A program made the translations under genes and the position numbers. The notes below the pieces were generated by a model. The model was not told where the DNA came from. It worked only from the letters and a program-made list of their open reading frames with translations, and ran no database searches. This document shows positions 1-5,729 of a stretch of 5,826 bases of DNA, piece by piece. This DNA comes from an uncultured Prevotellaceae bacterium (GTDB lineage Bacteria > Bacteroidota > Bacteroidia > Bacteroidales > Bacteroidaceae), in assembly GCA_902775075.1 (NCBI GenBank), contig CACYKX010000195.1, positions 1-5,826 on the forward strand, in the 5' to 3' direction. The stretch's first letter is position 1. Every line of letters begins with the position of its first letter.

Positions 1-99
1 ACAAAAAACAGCAGGCATTCCGAAGAACGCCTGCTGCTTTCAAGTACTTCAGGATAATTCAGCACATTTTGAGTCAAAAGACGCATTATTCCCACTCGC
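1..99. repeat. Left copy of exact 99-bp terminal direct repeat
   Basis: Bases 1-99 are identical, in the same orientation, to bases 5728-5826, the last 99 bases of the window. The repeat contains an intrinsic terminator (3-36) and AT-rich DNA ending in the minus-strand motif GCGAGTGGGAATAATG. A perfect repeat at the extreme ends, of a length equal to a common assembler k-mer (99), is most simply the overlap of a circular contig. It would then be one copy in nature. A real flanking repeat is the alternative. Confidence 0.97.
3..36 (-). terminator. Strong Rho-independent terminator of the defence operon
   Basis: On the minus strand a 12-bp stem (9-20 paired with 25-36, one G-T wobble) closes on a TTCG loop with a C-G closing pair, and is followed by six T residues (8-3). 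This is a textbook intrinsic terminator with an ultra-stable UUCG tetraloop. It lies 237 bases beyond the stop of the last gene of the operon at 274. In a circular molecule it would also stop transcription from running round into the promoter region of the helix-turn-helix gene. On the plus strand the T tract is weak, so it probably works in one direction only. Confidence 0.87.
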
Positions 100-273
100 T
101 CCTGCAAACTGTGAGCTAAACGATTTTGTATAGGCCATTTAGCTTAGATTATCAGGATTATTTGCATTACCTATAAATTATGGGCTATCAAGATTTTTGT
201 TGTCACTGTGTTGTCATAGGATACTTTGCCTATCTCTCCTTAGGTTTTATTAATGTTGCGCCAGGGTAAGCGA
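100..273. other. Non-coding stretch with short phased repeats
   Basis: This stretch lies between the last operon gene and the terminal repeat and shows no credible coding region. It is AT-rich. It holds two copies of TGTTGTCA 11 bases apart (198-205, 209-216), two copies of GATTAT nine bases apart (147-152, 156-161), and a 7-bp inverted repeat AGCTAAA/TTTAGCT (114-120, 138-144). Helically spaced short direct repeats of this kind occur as protein-binding sites, including recombinase arm sites, but no such role can be shown here. Confidence 0.5.
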
Positions 274-936
274 TCAGCGCATGGGTTCCGCCATATCCGC
301 AATTTGCTTGATCCAATCACGAAAATGTGGGCACTCTCTGATTATTGTATCTAATCCCATGTCTTTAGAGAGTATTGTGCCGTTTCTGACTTTCGCATAA
401 CCGGGAATCAACTGCTCCAAGCGCTTAGATGGAGCGGTTTCAGGTGAATTGTTGATATGTTCGGGCGTGGGAAAGGAATCTCTAATGGCTTGTACTTTGT
501 CTGCCGTGCTTTCGTCTGCAATCAGGTTGAAAGAAGCGGGGTTTGAAAACAGAATGCCCTCAAACTCGTGAAGCATAAAGTGAAAAGAACAATTCCTCAT
601 ACCGATGTCAGAATCGACAGTAGCCTCTATTGCTTCAATTCGTTTGATTATATCTGGATCTTGGTTGTCAATTCCGGGTGTGTTGCTTGGCATTGCATAG
701 TAATCAAACATTGTCGTGATAAATTCGTTGCTATGAGACTTGCACAAGATTGATAATTCGCTTTTGATCTTATTATAGTCGCTGACACCGCCTCTATATT
801 TTTTCAGACTTGTTCTCTTTGTTGTGCAGACTATTGGGCGCACAATGATTCCGATATTAAAGAAATAAGGATACAGTATTTCGTTAATAAAAGTCTCTTC
901 GGTTGGTCCTTCGCAATAAATATACACGTTTTTCAT
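274..936 (-). CDS. DUF4276 family TOPRIM-like protein, partner of the upstream ATPase
   Basis: This 220-residue protein matches the DUF4276 family along its full length. Visible motifs are an N-terminal EGPTEETF (9-16, E9 and E13, the TOPRIM-type acidic motif), TTMFDYYAMP (74-83, D78), LHEFEGILF (122-130) and SPETAPSKR (164-172), all in family order. The family has a predicted TOPRIM-like fold and usually sits beside an AAA ATPase. By analogy with AriB, RloB and OLD proteins it is probably the nuclease or effector subunit, but its activity is inferred. The ATG overlaps the ATPase stop as ATGA (4 bases), so translation is probably coupled. A GGGAGG site lies upstream with a rather long spacing of 12 bases. 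It is the last gene of the operon and looks intact. Confidence 0.93.
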   Translation of the reverse strand: MKNVYIYCEGPTEETFINEILYPYFFNIGIIVRPIVCTTKRTSLKKYRGGVSDYNKIKSELSILCKSHSNEFITTMFDYYAMPSNTPGIDNQDPDIIKRIEAIEATVDSDIGMRNCSFHFMLHEFEGILFSNPASFNLIADESTADKVQAIRDSFPTPEHINNSPETAPSKRLEQLIPGYAKVRNGTILSKDMGLDTIIRECPHFRDWIKQIADMAEPMR

Positions 937-2033
937 TTTGAGAGTCTACCTCCCAAAACATTCTTTTTCCAAAGGTCTCCGAGCGCATAGTCTTCTTCGA
1001 GCCAGGCTTCCAGCTCTTCTTCATCCAAGCGCTTGAACTCCGACCCATTCTCACCACGATCAACCACGATGACATCTTCGACATCAAACTCATTTAACAA
1101 TTCTACAGATTGCGTCGAGATGATGATTTGTTTTTCATCTGAGAGTTGCTTGACCATCTCCGAAAAAATCGTTATGGCATAGGGATGGAGACCAAGCTCT
1201 GGCTCATCGACCACAATAGTTGCAGGTTGCAATTCATGAGGTTGAAGAAGCAAGGTCGCCAGGCAGATAAAACGCAAAGTACCATCTGAGAGTTGAGATG
1301 CGTTGAAAATATCGTCGCATCCTTTTTGCTGCCATTTAAGAACGATTTGCTCTTCGTTTCCTTCTTGAGGTTCAAGAACAAAATCGGAAAAATAAGGAGC
1401 AATTAGCTGAATCGTCCGTACAATCTCATCGTAGTTCTTCTTATAATTACTCTTCAGCCGGAAAAGGAACGCGGCGAGATTAGCGGCATCATACATGAGC
1501 ACTTTGTTGTTCGAGATGTTGTGTTCTTGTTTAACCTTTGCACTCCGTCCAGTATCGTGGAAATGGTAAACTCTCCAGTTTTGCTTTCTGAGGATCGGAA
1601 TCACATACTGATCAATATTGTTATGTGCTCCGGTCTCCCACATGGATTCACTATTACCGCGCGCAACATTGCTTTCGTTCTCCCAACCTCCGTGGTAACC
1701 AAAGAATTCTTTTTGAAAAATTAGCCTATTATCATCGGTTGGAACCAGGACAAAGCCGTAGGAATTCTGACCGAAGAACACCTCAAAAGCTATACGTTCA
1801 GTCTCTTTTCGGCCTTTGTATAAGAGCGCATTAATCCCGCTTTGTGCAACGGACACTTGGAGATTCTTCGTTAAAATGTTCTGTAGCAACGAAAACGCCG
1901 AAATGAAGTTCGACTTTCCCGCACCATTGCTTCCTATCAAAACATTTATTTTTCCAAATGAAATGTCACAGTTTTTTATTGACCGATATCCTTGAATAGT
2001 AATTCGACTTAGTTGATTGGCATTGAGAGGCAT
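933..2033 (-). CDS. AAA family ATPase (AAA_21 / RecF-OLD-like) of a defence pair
   Basis: This 366-residue soluble ATPase of the ABC/SMC-like group has an opening ITIQGYRSIK (11-20), Walker A GSNGAGKS (34-41), an ABC-type signature LSDGTLR (248-254), Walker B with VVDEPELGLHP (274-284, D276 and E277) and a switch region STQS (306-309). The tail LGDLWKKNVLGGR (351-363) is typical of AAA_21 proteins paired with DUF4276. It probably binds ATP as a dimer and senses a trigger or controls the DUF4276 partner, as AriA does for AriB; that role is inferred. I chose the ATG at 2033, preceded by GAAGG seven bases away. An in-frame TTG at 2051 would add six residues but has a poorer ribosome site. It starts 20 bases after the restriction-modification stop and overlaps the next gene by four. 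Confidence 0.93.
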   Translation of the reverse strand: MPLNANQLSRITIQGYRSIKNCDISFGKINVLIGSNGAGKSNFISAFSLLQNILTKNLQVSVAQSGINALLYKGRKETERIAFEVFFGQNSYGFVLVPTDDNRLIFQKEFFGYHGGWENESNVARGNSESMWETGAHNNIDQYVIPILRKQNWRVYHFHDTGRSAKVKQEHNISNNKVLMYDAANLAAFLFRLKSNYKKNYDEIVRTIQLIAPYFSDFVLEPQEGNEEQIVLKWQQKGCDDIFNASQLSDGTLRFICLATLLLQPHELQPATIVVDEPELGLHPYAITIFSEMVKQLSDEKQIIISTQSVELLNEFDVEDVIVVDRGENGSEFKRLDEEELEAWLEEDYALGDLWKKNVLGGRLSK

Positions 2034-2053
2034 GTTCTCACCTTCTTCCAAAA

Positions 2054-5000
2054 TTACAATGAGACCTTTTGCTGAATAATTGAATCAAGCAAAGAAACCG
2101 TTTCCTGTTGATAGCGTTGAATCGCCAAATACTTTGCAGCAATTTCTTTTTGAAGGGCTAGATCAATAGCTCCTTCGGCGTCAACAGGAACAGGCACCAT
2201 CACGTCAGTAAGCATAGAAGGGTATAGCTTAGTAAACTCGTCTTCACCATTATCTCCTTTTCTGCCCTTTGCCAATTCTCTAAAAAGTGGCTCTAACACA
2301 TATTTCATATAGTCAAAATCCAAGTCTTTTCGGCCATCTTTTGGAAGCAGAATCCCTCGATCTCCATTAATAGAGAACTTCCCGTCAAGGACTAAAATGG
2401 TTCCCGCAAAGCCATTTGTTGACCAAGTCAAATAGCGTCCATCATAGTCAAAAGTGTCTATTTGTGTCAGAGGTTTGTTGCTGGATGCAGAAAAGACAGG
2501 GTATGGACCAGAATGTGTGTTCCCGTATTTTTTGGTATATTTGGATAGGCCTTTAACTGTGTTAAACAATTCGGGGAGGGGGAAATAGCTATATCGGTAG
2601 TCTTCTCCTTCGAATATTACCTTTACAGTCTGAATTTCTGTTTGTTTCTCAAGTGCACTCTCTCGAAATTGCCGTAATCCGACGATTGCTTCTGCTATTT
2701 CATTTTGAGCAGTTTCATCAAATTCTCCCTTTGAGTTGATTGGGATCGATAAGTGAATCTGTTTCATGTTATTGAGTGATGCCCGCAAGCCTCTATCAAA
2801 TCCATACTTGTATTTGTTTTCTTCGAGGACATACGCAAGATAGTAAGGGTTAATTCTGCGGTCTAAAATCTTAATAGTGCCACAATGATCAGTTGAAGCA
2901 AATTTAGTGCCAGCAGGCATAACATTAAACACAAACTCACCATCTATTCCCCAAAGAACATAGGGAGTAGTCCAGTCATCAATGTTGCTCCTATCCACAA
3001 AAACAAACGGAGAAAACACATTTGCACTATAGGCAGGAATATCACCTGTTGTATTAGTGAAGTCTTTTCGCAAGAGCCGTTTTCCAATAGACAATTCAAA
3101 CAAAGATGGGTCGCCTAGAGATACCTCGATTGAATTGACTATCTCAGATTTTTTTTTTGCAAGTTCGCGAAGTGGCTCGTCAAACTCCAATAGAGTTGAT
3201 GCCGCTTCTCCAACCATACTAATATAATCGTCTAACGAAACCGCTGCAATGTCTTCCTCAATCCCAAGCTCGATTTTCTCCTCTCGCGTCCACCACCGGT
3301 CCACAGACCAATGAGAGCCATCATAAAACGAAGAGATATCTACTATCTTGCACCGCTTGTCTTCTGTCTTGAATCTAGTTTTGGAACCTTTGAACATGTT
3401 GAACAGATCAGAAGCGTTTTCAAGATCGTTCTGGTCAATATCAAAACGATAAACATCTCGTGTTTCACCTATTTCTGAGCACAAATAGGTGAAGACTGGC
3501 GCTGTTTGACGTTCGAGCGTAGGAACACCACTGATACTAACTGGTACCTTCTTTGTAAGGGCAAGGATATACGTTTTCTTATTTGTCGTAAAGAAAGTAT
3601 TCAGAGGCAAAGAAATTACCGCATCAATATTGCATTGCTCCAGAATGAAGTTGCGGAGTTTCTTGTCATTGCTACGATTCATGATGCCATCAGGCACAAC
3701 AACAAACGCCTTTCCGCCTGGCTTTAGAGCGCGAACAATCCACTCCATAAACAAGCCTTCAATGCCCATGGCGCTGATCTTATAATAGTTCTTAAGAGCA
3801 TCATCCTTTGCAATCTCATCTTTAAGATTGCTGCTCCCGCTCATAACATAAGGGGGATTGGTCAGAATGAGATCATATTTATCAACAATGGGTCTTGCCA
3901 GCGTCCCGAGAATAGAATTGGTCTGGAGCAAAAATGTATCGTTAAACAGTTGCGCAAATTTCTGTGTTATGTCGGAATGTTCCTTGATCATCCCGGACAT
4001 ATAAATCAGCATATTTGCCTTGGCGAGAATGATCGTCTTCTGCTCATCTTTGTCAAACCCTTTGTCAAAGCCAGACAATGTGACTTGCGGTTCTAATGTA
4101 TCTTGTCCATTTTCATCTTTACCGATTCTGTACAGCCTATCAAGGTTATGAAGAATCGGTTCAAGCAAAAACTTGCCAACACCACAAGCGGGGTCACATA
4201 TTTCCATCCCCGCAGTGATATCGACCATGTTTACAATAGCGCGGACAACTTTCAGCGGTGTGAAATACTGCCCCCAGTTCTTCTTGCTGATGGATTCCTT
4301 CAGAAATGTTTCGAAAAGCTTGCTTTTAAAATCGTAATCGATGTTTTCGAGTGTTCCAAAATCATTAAAGCGTTTTAAGATACGATGAAAAACCGTAGCA
4401 TAGCCAGAAACCGCCTTATCATCTTTGGAAACAAAGATGGTTCCATTGATAATGGTTGTTTTGTCCTTTGGGTTCCCGGGGAACAATTCCTTTATTTTCA
4501 CGCGGACGGTGGAGGCATAGTATTCCAAAACCTCATTCTCATTATTCCCAGAATACCGGCCAAGGAGATCATAGAAGGAATACATTCCCTTGAGTACACC
4601 AAGGTCACTGAGGTATTTAAAGATAAAGATCTCTACAAACGTATACAAGCAATTCTCCGGAGTCGCTCCGGAAACAGCCCACAAGTCCTGCCACACTCTC
4701 TCAGCAAGTGGAAGCGGATCAACCGCAGCAGCGGCTTTGAGTCTATCATTGGTCGCGCTGATAGAAGAACGAATCTTGTTGATCAGCGTAATGCAGTCTG
4801 TACTATTTTTATCAAAATTCAGGGTAATCTTACTGCCATCTTCCTGCAAAATTTCATTGCCTGTTGCCGGATTAACCCAATAGGATTTCTTGCCATCCGT
4901 GACAATATAGACTCTTGCCTGCAATGCTTGGGCGGTTCCAAGCTCCTGAGCGATTGCCTTTTCCACCAGCTTATCAGTGCGCAATTGAGCGGGCGTCTTG

Positions 5001-5203
5001 TACTCAAGCGCGGCAATAACGATAGGCTTCTTAACTATCAAAGCATCAGGCTTCTTGCTTTCAAACTCTTCATAGTCTCGATCTGGGATAATCTTTGCGC
5101 CTTTTAACGCCTTTAGCGTAGTGGCACCAATGTTATAGAAATTCCAATCTCCCATTTTTTCGGGAGCTTCCACCAAGTTTCTCTGAATCAATTCTTCACT
5201 CAT
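2054..5203 (-). CDS. Single-chain Type IIG/IIB-like restriction-modification enzyme (R-M-S fusion)
   Basis: This 1049-residue protein joins three activities. Residues about 1-135 resemble an HsdR-type N-terminal nuclease, with PD at 52-53 and EYK at 67-69 (PD-(D/E)XK pattern). Residues about 160-600 are an N6-adenine methylase: GQYFTP (311-316, motif X), DPACGVGKFL (337-346, AdoMet site), NPPY (449-452, catalytic), LKPGGKAFVVVP (493-504). Residues about 695-850 and 885-1015 are two HsdS-like target-recognition halves, ending in a helical tail. This AloI-like layout predicts a bipartite target, with one enzyme both methylating adenine and cutting. Only sequence motifs support nuclease activity. 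I chose ATG 5203, which has AAAGGAG upstream and overlaps the preceding gene's stop by 8 bases. An ATG at 5290 lies inside that gene. A ten-adenine tract at codons 682-685 could allow frameshifting. It may be annotated elsewhere simply as N-6 DNA methylase. Confidence 0.92.
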   Translation of the reverse strand: MSEELIQRNLVEAPEKMGDWNFYNIGATTLKALKGAKIIPDRDYEEFESKKPDALIVKKPIVIAALEYKTPAQLRTDKLVEKAIAQELGTAQALQARVYIVTDGKKSYWVNPATGNEILQEDGSKITLNFDKNSTDCITLINKIRSSISATNDRLKAAAAVDPLPLAERVWQDLWAVSGATPENCLYTFVEIFIFKYLSDLGVLKGMYSFYDLLGRYSGNNENEVLEYYASTVRVKIKELFPGNPKDKTTIINGTIFVSKDDKAVSGYATVFHRILKRFNDFGTLENIDYDFKSKLFETFLKESISKKNWGQYFTPLKVVRAIVNMVDITAGMEICDPACGVGKFLLEPILHNLDRLYRIGKDENGQDTLEPQVTLSGFDKGFDKDEQKTIILAKANMLIYMSGMIKEHSDITQKFAQLFNDTFLLQTNSILGTLARPIVDKYDLILTNPPYVMSGSSNLKDEIAKDDALKNYYKISAMGIEGLFMEWIVRALKPGGKAFVVVPDGIMNRSNDKKLRNFILEQCNIDAVISLPLNTFFTTNKKTYILALTKKVPVSISGVPTLERQTAPVFTYLCSEIGETRDVYRFDIDQNDLENASDLFNMFKGSKTRFKTEDKRCKIVDISSFYDGSHWSVDRWWTREEKIELGIEEDIAAVSLDDYISMVGEAASTLLEFDEPLRELAKKKSEIVNSIEVSLGDPSLFELSIGKRLLRKDFTNTTGDIPAYSANVFSPFVFVDRSNIDDWTTPYVLWGIDGEFVFNVMPAGTKFASTDHCGTIKILDRRINPYYLAYVLEENKYKYGFDRGLRASLNNMKQIHLSIPINSKGEFDETAQNEIAEAIVGLRQFRESALEKQTEIQTVKVIFEGEDYRYSYFPLPELFNTVKGLSKYTKKYGNTHSGPYPVFSASSNKPLTQIDTFDYDGRYLTWSTNGFAGTILVLDGKFSINGDRGILLPKDGRKDLDFDYMKYVLEPLFRELAKGRKGDNGEDEFTKLYPSMLTDVMVPVPVDAEGAIDLALQKEIAAKYLAIQRYQQETVSLLDSIIQQKVSL
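3149..3158 (-). repeat. A10 homopolymer inside the restriction-modification gene
   Basis: Ten consecutive A residues on the coding strand encode the end of A682 through K685 in the linker between the methylase and the first target-recognition half. Loss of one base leads to TAG and gain of one base to TGA within about three codons, so slippage would give a protein of about 686 residues with nuclease and methylase parts but no recognition halves. The tract itself is certain; a regulatory role is inferred. Confidence 0.9.
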
Positions 5204-5402
5204 TGATAGCAGCTCCTTTCGTGTTATTTGTATGTTCCGCCAAATAGGTGTCAATATCAGATTTTTTGATACGCAGGGAGCGGTTTCCATTGCCGACGCG
5301 AGAGGCGATAAGCTTGTTAGAAGAAATCAGTCTACGAACCGTTTTTTCACAGACTTGAAGGTATTGCGATGCCTGAGCAACTGTATATATTTCGTCCGCC
5401 AT
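5196..5402 (-). CDS. Excisionase/MerR-like helix-turn-helix DNA-binding protein (HTH_17 type)
   Basis: This 68-residue protein has an N-terminal helix-turn-helix, YTVAQASQYLQVCEKTVRRL (6-25), then a short wing ending in LRIKKSDIDTYL (43-54). That arrangement is characteristic of the excisionase-like HTH_17 family. The ATG at 5402 has an ideal AGGAGG site eight bases upstream. It is the first gene of the operon, and its end overlaps the start of the restriction-modification gene by 8 bases (ATGAGTGA), so the two are likely translationally coupled. Two roles fit: a transcription regulator of the cassette, comparable in position to restriction controller proteins, or an excision/recombination directionality factor. 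The sequence does not decide between them. The last ten or so residues are polar and probably disordered. Confidence 0.9.
   Translation of the reverse strand: MADEIYTVAQASQYLQVCEKTVRRLISSNKLIASRVGNGNRSLRIKKSDIDTYLAEHTNNTKGAAINE
5207..5217 (-). promoter_or_regulatory. Ribosome binding site deciding the restriction-modification start
   Basis: The minus strand reads AAAGGAG followed about ten bases later by the ATG at 5203. This site lies inside the end of the helix-turn-helix gene. It supports the start at 5203 over the upstream in-frame ATG at 5290, which lacks such a site and would overlap most of a well-supported gene. Confidence 0.75.
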
Positions 5403-5425
5403 AGCACATTCCTCCTATTTTGTCA

Positions 5426-5455
5426 AGTATAACATTTTCACAGGCCAGAATGCAA
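5426..5455 (-). promoter_or_regulatory. Candidate extended -10 sigma-A promoter for the operon
   Basis: On the minus strand TATACT (5431-5426) matches the -10 consensus at five of six positions and is preceded by TG and one base (5434-5433), giving an extended -10. A weak -35, TTGCAT, sits 18 bases upstream (5455-5450). Transcription would begin near 5419, giving a short leader that includes the AGGAGG site of the helix-turn-helix gene. This is a prediction from motif match and placement only. A nearby TTGACA (5424-5419) has no convincing -10 partner. Confidence 0.6.
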
Positions 5456-5465
5456 TAGAGAAAAA

Positions 5466-5495
5466 GACTTTTGTGGACTTTAATGGACAGAAGGA
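5466..5495. repeat. Three phased 10-bp imperfect repeats upstream of the promoter
   Basis: Plus-strand units GACTTTTGTG (5466-5475), GACTTTAATG (5476-5485) and GACAGAAGGA (5486-5495) follow one another at a 10-base period; the first two are the closest match. They lie just upstream of the candidate -35, on one face of the helix, as expected for a regulator or recombinase-arm binding site. The third unit is degenerate and chance cannot be excluded. Confidence 0.4.
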
Positions 5496-5506
5496 GAAAT
5501 TGAAAG

Positions 5507-5527
5507 ACATTTACAAGCAGTAAATGT
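5507..5527. repeat. Perfect 8-bp inverted repeat, 5-base spacer
   Basis: ACATTTAC (5507-5514) and GTAAATGT (5520-5527) form a perfect inverted repeat around AAGCA. It lies about 75-100 bases upstream of the candidate promoter and 6 bases from a second, GC-rich hairpin. It could be an operator, a recombinase core-type site or part of the TnpV element end. Confidence 0.55.
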
Positions 5528-5533
5528 ACAGTG

Positions 5534-5559
5534 GGCGGCGGGGATTGCTCCCCGCCGCC
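5534..5559 (-). terminator. GC-rich hairpin after the TnpV remnant, possible terminator
   Basis: An 11-bp perfect stem made almost only of G-C pairs (5534-5544 with 5549-5559) has a 4-base loop that reads GCAA, a GNRA tetraloop, on the minus strand. It begins about five bases after the TnpV stop. No T tract follows, so it is not a canonical intrinsic terminator. It may stabilise a 3' end, or may mark the end of the mobile element from which the TnpV fragment came. Confidence 0.5.
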
Positions 5560-5564
5560 GTTAC

Positions 5565-5699
5565 TCATGTGTAGATCAGATCGTTGTTCACCACCTCTTT
5601 CGCCCGATCATGGATGCTGTTCATCCGCTGCACCCATAGCATTTGATCTTGGGCCTTGAGCTGTTCGGTGATACCCTCACGGGACACCAGTTGTTTTTC
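5565..5699 (-). pseudogene. Truncated TnpV-family transposon-encoded protein (C-terminal remnant)
   Basis: The last 45 or so codons before the TGA at 5565 read like the C-terminus of TnpV: REGITEQLKAQDQMLWVQR, then MNSIHDRAKEVVNNDLIYT. The family is normally about 110-130 residues, and its N-terminal two thirds are missing. The open frame continues further upstream, but there it runs through an intrinsic terminator hairpin and shows no family resemblance. I therefore end the remnant near 5699. TnpV proteins of unknown function accompany Tn4451-like and related elements in Clostridia. The fragment shows that a mobile element once inserted or recombined beside the defence operon. Confidence 0.75.
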
Positions 5700-5700
5700 T

Positions 5701-5729
5701 GTTATCAAATCGTTATCAATGCTGATAAC
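5701..5729. repeat. Triple GTTATCA motif: 11-bp direct repeat plus inverted copy
   Basis: GTTATCA occurs at 5701-5707 and 5712-5718, exactly 11 bases apart, and its inverse TGATAAC follows at 5723-5729. The last two form a perfect 7-bp inverted repeat with a 4-base spacer. The cluster sits exactly where TnpV similarity ends and the 99-bp terminal repeat begins. It looks like a binding or recombination site, but no protein can be assigned. Confidence 0.6.

Noticed and set aside
49..138. Minus-strand 29-codon frame starting at 138
   Set aside because: No ribosome site or family resemblance, low-complexity neighbourhood, and its end runs into the DNA just before the terminator.
114..144. Inverted repeat AGCTAAA/TTTAGCT as a terminator
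   Set aside because: Only a 7-bp AT-rich stem with a 17-base loop and no T tract; the hairpin at 3-36 is far stronger.
2034..2051. TTG start at 2051 for the ATPase gene
   Set aside because: The ATG at 2033 has a better-spaced GAAGG site and starts just before the conserved N-terminal strand of the family; the extra six residues are not needed.
4385..5107. Plus-strand open frame of 240 codons
   Set aside because: It lies antisense to the restriction-modification gene, whose methylase and nuclease motifs are clear; the frame shows no family resemblance and no ribosome site.
5204..5290. Upstream ATG at 5290 for the restriction-modification gene
   Set aside because: It would overlap more than 90 bases of the well-supported helix-turn-helix gene, and the added residues look like an out-of-frame reading of it.
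5461..5523. Plus-strand frame ending in KLKDIYKQ-stop, resembling a protein C-terminus
   Set aside because: Only about 20 plausible codons, no start or upstream coding signal, and it overlaps the operon promoter; it could be a gene remnant but cannot be supported.
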